Shown: positions 1-12,840, counted from the first letter of the stretch. The stretch is 64,000 bases of DNA from Cricetomys ansorgei (GCA_026225945.1 JAMJFZ010000181.1:2914001-2978000); one strand, 5' to 3'. The notes: generated by a model from the sequence alone, not told the origin. Translations and numbers: made by a program.

Positions 1-1407
1 TAATGTCAGAAACACTGCTATAAAAACATGTATTTAAAATACTTTTTATAGTTTACATACAATTGTTTGGTTTGTGACTAACAATTGCATTAAAAACAAA
101 ACAAAAAACAAACCTCAAAACAAAAACTCTATACACACTACCCTAGATTTAGAATTGAGAGAAAGGCAATAGATGTTAAATGACAATCAAAGACATTCAG
201 TTTAGACTTCAGTCATCTATACGTCCTTCCTTGGTCTAACAGTATGCCACAATCTGGAAAGAACAGAGAATTCATGAAGACCAGCTAACACAGGAACAGA
301 TCTATTTTCGTTCTTCTGGGACACATGTTGGGAGATGTTCTGGAATTACACTATAGACACTATACTTAACAATCACCTTAAAACTTCATTTCCCAAGGAT
401 ACTGCCATGATTTAAGTTGCATTTTTCTGACATTCTTATAATACCCCACATACTTTTCATACGATGAGCCCAACACTAAACTATGAAGACTTATGTAACC
501 TATTGGTCATTTAAAAAAATTTACTATCACAGTGTAGCTCAACTACATCCCTACTAAGCTTTCTATATTGTAAATGGTTTAGGACTCTGAAAAATATTTG
601 CTTGTAATATGGTATAGGAACTCTGGCTCAGCATGAACTTCCCTGCATTTTGCCTTATTCAGCCTCCCAATTTCTTCCTGGCAGTCCTCTTTTGATTACA
701 CTGAATAGTAGGGAAGATACAGACAGCCATTTGAGGGAAGAATGCAAATGTTTTGCTTCATGGTCATAACTGCATTAGCATTCCTTACCTCCCAATGAGT
801 AATATAACAAATGGCACCATCTGGAAATTTAAATTTGCTCAGGGAAGACATTAATGGGATGGTAGGAGGGATAGAGGAGGGGTTTTCTATCTGACACATT
901 CATTGATCCATCTCAGATTTGGATGCATTTGTTCACATGCTTGCACTTGGTGTAACAGATACTCAGAGGATCTACATAACTGTAGCTTTTTAAATACCGT
1001 AACTCCAGTGTTTACTCTCCTTAACTGTGTGTGTGTGTTGTGTGTGTGTGTTTGTGTTTGTATGTATGTTAGAGAGAGGGGGAGAAAGAGAGACAGAGAG
1101 AGAGAGAGAATCTAGTCTATTAATATAAAAATTTCTAAGGTCATGACAAGCTCCAAATTGCTATTGACATTTCCATACTGACAATATCTGGAACTAGTGG
1201 CATTTACAACTTGGCCCCATCACCTCTCTTCAGTTACATGTACATTTTTTTGTATGTCATGGTCTAAGACCTCATGATACGCTATATATTTGCCATTGCT
1301 TCATAATGGCCAAAAATTTTGGTGTCCTGAAATTCACTTAATTAATTTGAAACTATTCAGTGTGTTGTTCTGCCCTTTAAAAACAGGTGCAAATTATGTT
1401 AACTCAC
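1..1407 (-). other. BBX intron, 5' part only (downstream of the 1408-1603 exon)
   Basis: The intron follows the donor GTGAGTT at 1401-1407 and runs off the window. It holds an A/T-rich stretch and a GT/GA microsatellite at 1027-1110. I see no further exon; the weak open frames at 696-899 and 903-1115 have no recognisable domain. Confidence 0.8.
1027..1110. repeat. (GT)n plus (GA)n microsatellite
   Basis: Imperfect GT repeat, interrupted by TTG and TTTG, running into an AG-rich imperfect repeat ending near 1110. A 70-residue open frame at 903-1115 contains the resulting Cys-Val and Arg-Glu runs and is not a gene. Confidence 0.9.
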
Positions 1408-1603
1408 CAGCCATTCCAAAGTTAAGCTGAGGAATTTCTTCTGTCTTTGCCTTCTTGGGGGTTGGCAAGTCTCTTGAAGAGTCGGGTGGAAAGGCCCAAA
1501 GTTTCTTCCGTGGATTGACAGTGGGCGTTGGCGATTTTACAGGCTTGTTTGTAGTAGGGCACCATCTGTAGCCAGGATTTGCTTTCATAAATGCATCTTT
1601 ATA
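1408..1603 (-). CDS. Bbx: BBX exon completing the HMG box and the following basic Pro/Lys region (codons 136-200)
   Basis: Internal coding exon of 196 bases. The acceptor is TTTATAG|TAT (first exon base 1603) and the donor is GCTG|GTGAGTT (last exon base 1408). It enters in phase 0 and leaves with one extra base, which would start an Asp codon (GAT/GAC) if the next exon follows known BBX. Residues read YKDAFMKANPGYRWCPTTNK, finishing HMG-box helix 3 (to about W149). PVKSPTPTVNPRKKLWAFP, a PTPKKAKTEE basic stretch and PQLNFGMA follow. The first five codons lie before the first ATG in the exon, so an ATG-to-stop reading would miss them. The rest of BBX, several hundred residues in mammals, is outside the window past base 1. 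The clean frame across three exons shows a functional gene, not a retrocopy. Confidence 0.96.
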
Positions 1604-2156
1604 CTATAAACAAGTGAACAGCAGATTTAATTAACATCCAGACTAAGCATAAGAAGCTCAACAGCACTCGCCTGTTCCCCCATTCAGACAATAATGGAAA
1701 AAACAACATTCTGTGATCAGTGGCTTTCCTTATGGAAGATGACAATATCAAGCACAGATATCTGAAGACAGGGCTGAGTTCTCTAACTAGTGAGGTGAGA
1801 ATACAGAGACTAGACACTTTGGATGTTTTACTCTTTTTGTTGTTCCTGTTCTTAAAATGTTGCCTGACTTTGGGGGCAGAGACAGGTGTTGTATTAAAAA
1901 GTCCAGGACCCTAAGGTTGGAGAGGATAGGGCTAAAACTCTGGCCCTTCCACACCAGGCTGCAGTCACTAAGCACAGAGCAGTATCCCTGTGGGCCTTAA
2001 TAGACTGCATAGTTACCAACTGTGCTTTGGGTTACTGTCAACAGTGTGCACAGCACAACACCTATTGTGTTGTGCTTCTCTTAAAGCTTTAAAAATTTAT
2101 GAGAGGGGTCTGGTCCCTCTGTGTGTATGTATGCATGCATGTATGTATTAAAGTTA

Positions 2157-2367
2157 AATTTTTTTTTTTTTGCATATGGGTGTTTTGCCTGCATGCATGT
2201 TTGTGTGCCACATGCATGCCTGGTGCCTATGGAGGCCAGAAGAGGGCACTGGGTGCCCTGGAACTGAGTTATAGATGATTTTGTTTCCACATGGATGCTG
2301 GAAATTGAACCCCAGTCCCCAGGAAGAGCGGCTAGTGCTCTTAACCACCAAACCATCTCTCCAGCTC
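2157..2367 (-). mobile_element. B2/B3-family SINE
   Basis: A poly-T head at about 2159-2171 is the reverse-complemented A tail. The body includes AGAAGAGGGCACTGG and a degenerate ATTGAACCCC box. It ends CTTAACCACC...CCATCTCTCCAGC, the reverse complement of the tRNA-derived B2 head (GCTGGAGAGATGG). It contains a CTCF-like word at 2236-2249, as B2 copies often do. Confidence 0.9.
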
Positions 2368-2914
2368 ACAATATCGCTTTCAAAGGACGCTTCAGTACCA
2401 TTTCAGAGCATGGGTTAACACCAGAACAAGCAATCAGATTCTGCCCACTGGTTAACTTACTAAGAATAGTTTTACAAAAAAAATTGAATTTCTGTTTCAC
2501 TGTTCTTGTAAGGCAAATGCAGACAAAGTAAAATTCTCAAGTATGAGATGAAGGAACCAAGATCAAGTAGAAAAGAAGCAAGGCATAATAGCTGGCTAAC
2601 TGCGAATATACTATCAGTATTTTTTAATGAGCACACGGATGACATATATGAACAAGCTCTGATGTGACATGTTGCAATCAATACATCACAAGCTGTCTGT
2701 CTTACTTGCAAGTTTCAATCTTCATTGACATCTTTCACTATTTTTTTCTGTGGCTTCCTTCTTTTATCCTTTCTTCTAACTCCACTAACTCTTTCCTGAT
2801 ATCCATTATAAATTCCCAGAGCTACATTGTTTAATTTTAAAAATGATATTTTTTATTTTTCTATGTATTTATTCTTTAACTATTACAATTAGATTATTAT
2901 TTTGTTAATTTTTT

Positions 2915-2985
2915 AAATGAGTTTGGTTATATAGTTTCAATCTCCCAAGTACTGAGATTATAAGCACACATTCCCATGGCCATTT
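2915..2985 (-). mobile_element. Degenerate B1-like SINE fragment
   Basis: The words TCTCCCAAGTACTGAGATTATAAGCACACA resemble the reverse complement of the B1 5' half. It is short and diverged, so the family assignment is weak. Confidence 0.5.
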
Positions 2986-3259
2986 AACACAGTTCTCTCA
3001 ATCTCACAGGTTTGCCTTTTAAAATGGTAATGTTCAATATAAGCTATAAACAATATCTTTTTAAGGAAAGAAGTAAAGGAAAAAAAACCTAAATAATTTT
3101 CCCATTATTTCACTAATAGATAATGAACTATATTTATCCCAATGTTATCTTAACTCATTTTTGACATTGTTTTATGTATAAGATATAAATTTACCAATTG
3201 ATACACAGATGTGTGCATGAAGTAAGTACAAAGGCCACTAAAATCTAGTAATAATTTTC

Positions 3260-3467
3260 TTTTTTAATTAAAAGATGATTTATTTTATTTGAATTATATG
3301 TGTCTATGTCTCTGTGTGGGTATCTACATAGTGCCACTGGAGGCCAGAGGCATCAGGAACCTGCAGTTACAAATGGTTGTAAGCAGCCCAGTGTGGGTAT
3401 TGGGAAATGAACTCGGTCCTCTGTTAGAACAGCAAAGACACTTAACCAGTGAGCCATCTCTCTAGTG
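3260..3467 (-). mobile_element. B2-family SINE
   Basis: The sequence shows GGAGGCCAGAGGCATCAG, then ATGGTTGTAAGCAGCC, TGGGAAATGAACTCGG and AACCAGTGAGCCATCTCTCTAG. This is the usual order of a reverse-complemented B2. It is moderately diverged. Confidence 0.88.
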
Positions 3468-4562
3468 TCTAGTTCTGTTTTTCTTAAAAATAAAGACGTG
3501 AAATCAGACACAAAGCCAAAGCCAAATGAAATTACAAATCATATAGTATTTGGAAGCATCAAAGTTGACATAAGAGATACACTATCACAGTGCATTCTTG
3601 TGAATAGGGAATTTACATATTAAGCAGAGGCAGATAAATAACCTTGCCTACTTTCTGAAGGTAGAAAGAGACAAATGGCAGGCAAGGTGAAAAGGCAAGT
3701 AACAGACACATGCATCATTATCATGCCTCAGTATGAACAGTCATTTGTAGTGAGTGAAGACTTTGAACCAAATTTATTAATAAATTTAGCATGAGAAATA
3801 AAATGATCTTTTTTGATCATTAAAATTTTTAGTTTAGATAGTTTAGATTTTCTAAGCAGAAAGCCCAGCTGTGAAAGAGGCTAGGTGTCATTAGTACTTC
3901 AATCTCTTGCTTCTTGAGAGTACCCTTCTCCTCCTCATATTCAATTTTTCAATACATGTAACATATTGCTAAGAACCAATAAATGATCTGTTTCAGTGAA
4001 AAATCAATTATAATGGAAGTTATACTGTCATCGTGATAAATAATCAGTTGATGTTACTAACGAAGGTCAGCTTCACTAAAGTTTGACAGTACTAAAGATA
4101 GAGTAAGGAACCAACAATCATCACACACACCCATTCTTTTGTCTCTATCCTATGCACCTTCACTGCAAAGATTCGGTGAGCACTGACCAGAAGACAAACT
4201 TTTCTTAGACACTGGAAACAAAAAGCATGAATCAGGCAAGTCCCTCCCTTTCATACTGCTAACATTTCACATTAACTTCACAAACATTTCTGTTTACTCA
4301 CAGTCTACAATCCTTGCTCTAACTCAAGCATGAAAAATGGTTTTACAAATGGATCTATAAAATAGAAAGTTTCCTATGAGGATATAACAGGAGTTCAATT
4401 AAAAAAGCCTGGAATATGGAGAATGCTTCAGAAAATGGTAACTGACAATTTAATATGAGGGATTCTAACTATACCACAATATGAATTGTATGGCTTCTTA
4501 AACTCATTGTAAATGTTCAATACACACATATAACATTTTTGCATATTTCTGCTTTTATTTGT

Positions 4563-4634
4563 TGCTAGAAATTGAACCCAGAGTTTCAGACATGATTAGT
4601 AGGCATTTTGTCAATGGACACAACACTAGAGCCC
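4563..4634 (-). mobile_element. ID-like (tRNA-Ala/BC1-derived) SINE relic
   Basis: GCTAGAAATTGAACCCAGAG followed by TAGTAGGCATTTTGTCAATG aligns with the reverse complement of an ID element, including the box B region. It is clearly old. Confidence 0.55.
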
Positions 4635-6224
4635 TTATCAAGTATACACTGATCAGGACTAAAAATGTGAATGACTAAAAACAACACATAAATTCATGAA
4701 AACACCAAGCTACGGGCAGCAGAGGCAAGAGCAGCCTCCAAGTGTAAAGATCCCTAAATGTCCTCAGAACTTGGTACCACATCAATCATTTGATCTAATT
4801 CAGTTGTACGAGACAACGAATAGGCTTAATCATTTGTTATGACAAGGTTACTAGGAAAGAGATTACAGTGGAGGCAGAGAAAGAAGTAATGCTGGGAGAC
4901 TTGGTATACGGACTGCAGTAAATAGCTAAATATAATAATTACCATGTAGGTCAACCGTGTGGACAAAATCCATCATCACACGAATGAAAGGGCTCAAGAG
5001 ATAGGCCCCATCTATCCAGACATTACAGGGCTAGGCTAGTCCAGCCAGAGGTGAGAAGGAAGCTCATTTATCCTCCAGGAACATCAATCACAGACTACTG
5101 ATCCTAAGATTTTGATGAAAAACTCTCACATATAACTAGACTTTTGCTAAAATACTGATTTTCAAAAATTCTATGAAAATAAAAATTTACTTTATGGCTT
5201 TCAAATTTTTTTCTTGCAAATTTCCAACTGATTAAATAATATAACTTAAAATTTGCTTTACAGACAGTTCCTCACTGATAGGAGGCATTCAATAATGCTG
5301 ACTCTCTTTTCTTGGCCCTAACCACTATTGTATTTCATTAGTTATAATAAAAAAGTAGCAATTTAATTTCTGCTTCTTTTTACATTCAGTACTGTCACTA
5401 AATGCATACCCTCTGTCACAGTATTTTACCTCCTTTATATCTGACAATGGCATTATTATATAACAAAAGACAATAATCTATTATGTTAATGCTTTAAAGT
5501 GGTATCTCAAACAATAAATGCTTTTCACATCATTACATAAATGGAAATTTGATCTACAGTGTACCTTGATATTAATGAAAGGCTTTCTCCATTTATTTAA
5601 TTTTAATTGAGTTCGGGATGCTATCTCAGCACCCATTAGTGTTTCTAGTTATTATTACAGCCTAGATTTACACAGAATGAAAAGAAATGGTAACCCTGTT
5701 GAGATTCTGAAATAGGAGACTCTGAGATTGTCTATACAACTAAAGACAGGCGATGTACAAATATATGAAATAAAATCTACCAGACCAGTAAAGAGATTAC
5801 ACAGAAAATTGTCTAAAATTTTACAAAAGAGCTCTAACATGCATTTTATCTTATAATAATATCTACTATGGGGAGCTGAAGAAAATCCCATTATAATTGT
5901 GTTATAGCTGTGTCTTTCCTCATCTGCAGGCAGAAATTACGACATACAGCCTCTTCAGAGCACAGAGGAGAATCGAGAATCCTTACTTTGAAAACTTTCT
6001 TCACAAAAATCTAAATTGGTCAGTACTACAGCATGATGCTCTGTACTATTTGGTGTGAGTTATTCTTGCCAGTTTTTTAAAAAAAAGAAATGAAGCGCAT
6101 TTCAAATAACAAAACATTGAATTAGGTTTATGATTTGACAGAGTCAAAGGAGAAAAGGACTTTCTTCAGTTTCTACTAGTTTAAAAAAAAATTTAGATTT
6201 AATTTCATTAAAATTTTTAACCTT

Positions 6225-6420
6225 GGGCTGACAAGATGGCTCAGTGGGTAAATGATGCCAAGCCTAAAGGTCTGACTTTCATGACTGGACCTCACATAGG
6301 ATATGCTGTCCTCTGATCTCCACATGCATACACGCACATTTTGTGCAGGCAGACAGACCGAAACACAAACACACAGAACCCTACACACACACATAAATTA
6401 ATGTAGTAAAAAATTTAATC
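6225..6420 (+). mobile_element. tRNA-derived SINE (B2/B3/ID-headed)
   Basis: It starts GGGCTGACAAGATGGCTCAG, a tRNA-like box A head, and continues through TGTCCTCTGATCTCCACATG. A CA-rich tail and an A/T tail end near 6420. Confidence 0.8.
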
Positions 6421-7349
6421 TTGTTACTCTAAAGAAAATGTTAATGGGGGCTTGGGTAAGAAAAAAAAAAAAAAAGACCTCGTGAAGATCCATTCTGAAA
6501 ATTCCCTAAAATGTCTAATGTGTAACTCACATGTTGTCTAATTATGAAATGCGGGTATTTTCTCAAAAAATGATCACTTGATTTAATAATTTTCTTAAAC
6601 TCTTTAAACTTTTTCATTACAAAAGAGGCAAAAAAAAAAAAAAAAGAATCTTCAACCAGCTTTTTCTTTTCCTCAACAATATAAATTAACACTACTAATT
6701 CATGAAAAGGGCAACAAATCTAAGAGGCAGTTTATTATCAAATGCACTACTACAGGATAAAAGTAAGGAAGAATCAAGGAAATTTCATGAAAAAAATTAA
6801 GTAAAATTGTATTGCTACTCAGTCTTTTAAAAACACACTTCCTCTAAAGTCAGAAAGAGAAAAGTACAAATTATATAGCAATGTCTAATTACCTACACAC
6901 CACAACAGTTGTCTCATAAGATTACATTGCTGTGTGCTATAAAAGGTCTTAGTTGGGCAAATAAACTATAGGGTTTGCACAATGGCCAAAATGCCTAAGG
7001 ATACATTCTCAGGCTGTATTCCTCTCGGTAAACAATACGAGACTATTCTCACTCTAATAAAGGCAAGGTTACAGATGGCAAATAAATGTAAAGCATTCAT
7101 ATTCACACATGAATTGTGCTGAAAGAACGTCTTCTGTTTAGTAAAACATTGATAACTGGGGGTTGAAAAACAAGTTGAAAAGTTATGCCTGACGTAGTTT
7201 TCAAAATGATCAGAGACTTTCTTTGTGCCTGGCCTTGTATCACTAGCAACTACCACAAAATCTGGAGTACTAAAACTTTTTAATAAGCACTGGCTGGCTG
7301 AACTGACATTCCAATTAAGGCTGCAATATTAAAAAAAAAAAAAAAAAGG

Positions 7350-8230
7350 CTTCGGCATGATTACATGCACTTTAATGTAACTGTGAAGCATTTAGTAAAC
7401 AAGTTCTAAGAAATAATCACTAGAGACCGATTGTGTGATAATTTGGGAAGTAGCTGAATCGATTAGACACTGGAGTAGAAATGAGACAATATTTTATATG
7501 AGTAACTATAAACAAGGCAAGATGCAATGTGGGACATTCTAGTTTCCACTTGTAGGCTGCAGGGGGCTACCTAAACAGATTTCATTATAGCACCACAATG
7601 GCAAATATTGTGCAGCTAATTAAGTAATTAATAAGGGATTTCCTGTGCAAAAATAATAGTTCCTCTTCTTACAAGTGGCCACCTATTGAGTTTGTAAATT
7701 AGCTGTATTTAAGAAAAGGCAAACGCTATATTGGCAATATGCTGCATGTTGTCCAAAATCAAACTCAAGTGTTTAATTATAGGCAGCGATTGCAGCTCCC
7801 TATGAGGTTTCAGATAATTGTTTACTTTATCATATAAGCATGAATATGAAAGGATGTAAACCTATTTAATGAGAAAGGTTTATTGTTAATTACTGTTATG
7901 CTTGTGAAAACCCATTGAAACATTTAAAACCACATTGGTTGCTGTAATTGATTTTAAATTTTATAGATGCCTGGCATAGTTAAAATTCTATCTTTAACAA
8001 TTAGTAAATTCCTAAAGCCTTTTGTGATCATTATTTACACAGCAAGACTAGTCATTACTTGGGATTCAAATTTCCCTGAATGTTTTAAAAGAAATTTTTA
8101 TGTTGCAGGTTTCCTTATTAAACAACTCAATAAAACCAAATCAATTGTAGGTATTATTTTTCCACATTCCGAGACGTCTAATAAAATATCTTGAAATTAC
8201 ATTATTTTATCCCCTGCTGATTCATTTTTT
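7350..8230. other. Repeat-free AT-rich stretch, candidate conserved non-coding element
   Basis: No SINE, LTR or long simple repeat is seen here. There are several TAATTA/ATTAAT homeobox-type words (for example around 7617-7635) and balanced sequence of a kind common in conserved intronic enhancers. Conservation cannot be measured from one sequence. An open frame at 7967-8194 looks like chance. Confidence 0.35.
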
Positions 8231-8793
8231 TTCTCACAGAAGTTAATGGGGTGGCAGGGATTTTCATGAATGAAGGTTTTTTACAAGTTGAAACATTAAG
8301 GAAATAATGTTAGAATTTTCCTTTCAGGTTGATCCACAATGGCAGTACTTAATCCTTACTTAGAACTACGTCTACTCATACATATTTAAATATACAATGA
8401 TCTCATATTGATTCCAAATTAATGTAGAAACAAATCTAGTACAGAACTTTAGAAGACATTTAGTTACTGCTATTATTTACTAATATATACTAATATGCCA
8501 CCTTTCTGAATAGTTTTCCCATGTGGAAATGTTTCTCACCACCTACTGTTCACAAAGTATTCGCAATCATGCACACGTCACAGTACATCCTGTTCTACTG
8601 TCATTCCTTCATGTGTTAATTTTAAATCTTCATGCTGCAGCATTTTTAGGACAGAAACAAGTTAAAGCATATCATCTCTTAACAATTGTGCTTACTGAAA
8701 ATTCAAAATATGATAGAGCTGGAAGGCATGTACATCTTTGTCCAACTTTCTCATTGTAGTAATTTTTTTTTTTAAAAGCTGAAACCAGAGATT

Positions 8794-8796
<3 letters not shown>

Positions 8797-8827
<31 letters not shown>
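8797..8827. repeat. (CA)n microsatellite
   Basis: About 15 uninterrupted AC dinucleotides in the BBX intron, 190 bases downstream (on the minus strand) of the HMG-box exon donor. Confidence 0.95.
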
Positions 8828-8829
<2 letters not shown>

Positions 8830-9016
8830 CACAGTTATTTGGCATCATAATATAGTCCTGTAATATAAGACAAATGTAGCCCGAGGTTGTCATCTTTACA
8901 TGGCATTTGATGACAACAGAAAACAACACTATCTACAGAGCTGTTGCATATTTGCTGTATAAGAGTTATAGAACTGGTTGCTGATAATCACCATCACACC
9001 TTGTCTTGTAACCTAC

Positions 9017-9259
9017 CTCCTTGGCCATGTCTGTATATTTCTGCTTTTCCTTTGGATCAAGAACAGCCCACCAATCAGCTAGTATCTTGGTAGCACCTCG
9101 GTTATCAAGCCTTGGATGTTCCTGTCGGACAAGGGAGCGATGGCGCTTACAAAACAAAAGAAATGCATTCATTGGTCTCCGGGCTCGCTGCTCTGGTGAC
9201 TCATCATCTTCAGTCTCACCAACATCTTGTTCTAGGCCATCCGCCTCAAGAAGTTGAAC
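9017..9259 (-). CDS. Bbx: BBX exon carrying most of the HMG box (codons 55-135)
   Basis: Internal coding exon of 243 bases, 81 codons, phase 0 at both ends. The acceptor is ...GATAG|GTT (first exon base 9259) and the donor is GAG|GTAGGT (last exon base 9017). The protein begins [26 protein letters not shown] and then enters the HMG box with [15 protein letters not shown] at about residues 81-95. It continues through the [16 protein letters not shown] region and ends [10 protein letters not shown] at residue 135. In SOX/TCF-type HMG boxes, the RPMNAF motif forms the N-terminal strand and first helix that contact the DNA minor groove, and [12 protein letters not shown] belongs to the helix 2/3 core. 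The third helix is completed by the next exon at 1603. The match to BBX is very strong. Skipping this exon would keep the frame and remove most of the DNA-binding domain. Confidence 0.97.
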
Positions 9260-10544
9260 CTATCACCAACCAAAGCAAAAGCCAAGTTCTTAACACAGCT
9301 TCAAATATTTTGATTTAACATTCAGTTTTGATTTGCAAATTGTATTTTTTTTCCTTAGCACCATTTAAACATCTAACAAACTGAAAAAGCAATTTTTAAA
9401 AAAAATCATTAACTACTCTTGGTGGTTGGTAACCAACTTATGATGTGTCCTCTTTGGTTTCTTTGGTAACCTGTGCGTGTCTCTATTACAGCATATATTA
9501 CATTGTATTATAATTGCTAAACTTTCTCCTCTCTCACTAAACAGTGAAACTTTTGAGGACAAAATTCTCTTATTTATCATTATAACCACAGAAGTCAACT
9601 CATTATTTGGTATTAACATTTAACCAATTGCTAAGAAAGAAAAAATTATTTGTGGTTTATGGGTCTCAAGATTAATGTAGCTACATAAAATACTCTAGTA
9701 CCTTATAGCTAATAACATGAGAACGTTTACCATGAAAGCAGATACAATAAGAAGCAAATACAGAGCACTCAGGCTTTTGCACATACCACATGCAGAGCTT
9801 CTTATATAAGGCATCAATATAAACATTTAGCATGTTGTGTAAAAGAACTTCACAGTACATCTTTAACCTGCAACATCAGTCTTATCTTTTAAGATGTTAC
9901 AACAATAAGGATAAATTCCTCTGGGCTTAAACAGTCAGCATTAATTTTGACTCCTGTCTTTGTTGATCATTTTGTTGATTGTTGTTCAAGGCCATCAAGG
10001 ACTGCCATAAAGCAATGAATTTGTGCACTCATCACTCTCCCAAATTTATACAATTCTCAGGCCTATTACCACTTTCGCCCATAGTATAGTTTTTCTTTTT
10101 TTAATCCTCCTTCTAACACTTACAGCATATGACTGCCAGATTAAATTTCATGAAGCACATCTGTGATCACAGAATCATAGAAAATACTGGGAATACAGTA
10201 TCATTGTTTCTATGAAACAATGCAATCATGTGCAGAAATCCAGATTGTATAGTTCATGTCTTTTATTTCTTGTTCTACAGTCAATACCAAGAAGGCTCAA
10301 TGTAGTCATCAGTCTGCACTACACAGTAGAACAGCAGTCCTGAAACTTAGAAGTGGACGGCAGTCACCAGAGGCCTTGTTACAAAGATTGCTAGGTTCTA
10401 TCTGAGTTTCTGATTCTGTGGCTCTGAAGAATTCATTATCTCTAAGAAGGCAACTATGCTCTTTTATTCAATATTTACCAGGCAATAGTTTACAGATACT
10501 GTAGAATGAATCACTTGTTTATTCCAACTTATTATTTCTATAAA

Positions 10545-10700
10545 ATTAGTGTATGTGCATGTGTGCACTTTGACTTACAGAAGTCAAAGGACATCTTTGT
10601 TGAGTTGGTCCCCTCTGTCAAATTTTATGTGAGTTCTAGGAATTGAACTAAGGTTTCCAGGTTTGCATGGTAAGTGCCTTTACCCTCTGAGCCTTATTAT
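10545..10700 (-). mobile_element. B3/B2-like SINE
   Basis: GTGTGCACTTTGACTTACAG, AGAAGTCAAAGGACA, TTCTAGGAATTGAACTAAGG and TGCCTTTACCCTCTGAGCC follow the order of a reverse-complemented B3/B2 SINE. It is diverged. Confidence 0.75.
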
Positions 10701-11539
10701 AAGTCTCAAATTACTACTACTTTTTAACTCTTTTGTTTTTTACTTTTAGATATATTTTGAAATATATTTTTATTTCATATATGATATATTTTTTTTCATT
10801 ATGTATATAATCACTCTAGTAGTGATCTAAATTTGCAAAGGAAATTTGGTATTTGGTATTCTGAAACTATGAAGCTAAGGAAAAAATAGGAATAAAATGC
10901 ATTATGTAAATTATAGAAATAATCACATTTTTCTTCAGAAATGAGCAACTTTTGTTTATATTATAAAACTCAAACATATGCTGGGGGGGGGAAACTGTTT
11001 TTTTTTTCATATGTACAAGTGTACATACAAAAATAAATTACAAAGCAATGTGTTGCTAAGCACTTATAAATACAGAGGGACGGAGGGGGGGGCTCTTCCT
11101 GGAAAAGATTTTGAAAACTTAATCAGAACAAGTTGGCTGATCAGTAGAGAGCTGTGGAGGAGAAGTTGAGGCTTGGAGCTTTATTTGAACATCAACATGT
11201 AATTCTATGGCACAACCCAGGAAAAATGAGAATAGGGTTTGGGAAGTAAGGTGGTAGAAAATATGGACCATTTCATGAGAAATGTGCTCTGCGTGATGAA
11301 AAGTGGGCATTTAAAGTTGTTGGTTTAAAACAAATTGTCAAACTTTGCCTAAGTATGGGCATCAAAAATTCTTAACTACTATCTAATGTTACAGTAATTT
11401 CATTAAATCAATCAACTGAAAAATAAGTGAATACATAAACACCAAATGAAGATAAAAAACAGTTAATTTTATCTTTATTTATCAAACATCTCTTAAAACT
11501 TCATAAGAAATAAATACTGGTCCTAAACTAGGTATGATG

Positions 11540-11893
11540 GTATGATGGCTAATCTTAACTGTCAACATGATGGGAATCATCATAAAAACAAATCTCTGGG
11601 CATCTCTGTGAAGGAGTCTTTTAGATAGGGTTAAGAGAAATAGAAAGAGACATCCTAAATTTGGGTAAACCATTCTATAAGCTGTGGTCCCAGACTGAAC
11701 ATAAAATAGGAGGAGAGACGAGCTATAGCGTCCATTGCTCTCTGCTTCCTAGGAACATCATGTGACAGCTGCCTCCTGCCACTGCTGCTATGCTTTCCAA
11801 GCTATGATGGACTACATGCCTTGGAACTAATTTCCTAGTGTTGCTTTTTCTCAGGTGTTTTGTTGCAGTAACAAGCCAAGTACCTAATACAAA
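11540..11893 (+). mobile_element. Rodent LTR/RMER-like interspersed repeat
   Basis: It begins TATGATGGCTAATCTTAACT (a GTCAAC follows), has CTGGGCATCTCTGTGAAGG in the middle, then TCTCTGCTTCC and CTATGATGGACTACATGCC. It ends with TTGTTGCAGTAACAAGCCAA and CTAATAC. This order is that of a common rodent repeat family whose exact name I cannot assign. Confidence 0.7.
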
Positions 11894-12756
11894 TGTAGAG
11901 CCATGAGTACATTTTTGAAGCAATGACAGACATTGTCAGACTTGTATTTTAAAGAAAGAGCTATTGCTCATACTGCAGATCATGACCAAACTTTAGAAGC
12001 CAAATAAAGGTTTACTTCCAATGTCTAGACAAAAGAGAGCAGAGATCCAGAACAGAGATAGATAATATCTGGAAGAATAAAGAGAGGTTGGTATCTAGCT
12101 AGATTTGAAAGTTGAAAAACAGTTCCATGAAAGGCAGAACGAATAGTGATGGGTCCTTTGCATTTGAAGTAGCTATGGTTAGCTAGGTGGACACCTGCAA
12201 GTGGGATAATGATATGGATAGAAATAAGCAAAAATTCTGAGACGCAAGGTAGGGTTAGGGACATTTCTAAGATGGAGTAAAAGGTTCTAATGCCTTTAAT
12301 CTTTCATTCAACAACTGTATACTGGGCACTTGCAATGGGCCAGGCCCTATTTTAATCCCTGTCCTTGTTAAGCAGGGAGATGGCATGACTCGCCTTCCAT
12401 TCTAAAAGGATCCCTGTGACTTCTCTGTGCAGAATAGACAATACTATGGGAAGCATGGAGGCAGGGAGATGGATAAGAATAAAATAATCTCTGCTAGAAA
12501 TAGTGGTGGCCTGCACCAAGGTATTCAAAAAGGATTTTTAAAAGGGGTCATATAAAGAACATGTTTTAAAAGATACAGCTGAGAGAATTTGTGGCTGACT
12601 GGCTGGATGGCTGGCTGGGAAGCTTGAGCAAACTCAAACAATTTAAATATTAACTGGAAATTTTGTAGTTGTCTTTCCTGAAATAGAGAAGATATAGATT
12701 TGAAGGGAGGGAAAAAAAGCTCAGTTTTGAGCACACATGAAGCAAGATTTTTATCA

Positions 12757-12840
12757 GATAGATAGATGGGAGGTAGTATGTAGATAGGTAGGTAGGTAGA
12801 AGGTTAGAGGAGATAGAGATAGAGGAGATATGATAGACAG
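12757..12840. repeat. Imperfect GATA/GGTA simple repeat
   Basis: Runs of GATAGATAGAT, then TAGGTAGGTAGGTAG, then GAGATAGAGATAGAGG: an interrupted tetranucleotide tract. Confidence 0.85.

Larger units (their letters stand above)
1604..9016 (-). other. BBX intron between codons 135 and 136
   Basis: A 7,413-base intron bounded by GTAGGT (at 9016) and TTTATAG (at 1604). It contains B2-type SINEs (2157-2367, 3260-3467), a degenerate B1 piece near 2915-2985, an ID-like relic (4563-4634), a plus-strand tRNA-derived SINE (6225-6420), a CA repeat (8797-8827) and the repeat-poor stretch 7350-8230. Between 4640 and 6220 I see nothing beyond unremarkable AT-rich intronic sequence. Confidence 0.9.

Noticed and set aside
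1394..1407. C-terminal GELT and stop after the BBX exon frame
   Set aside because: These codons are read through the GTGAGTT donor into the intron; the real exon ends at 1408.
9021..9318. Two plus-strand frames over the HMG-box exon
   Set aside because: Antisense shadows of the BBX exon.
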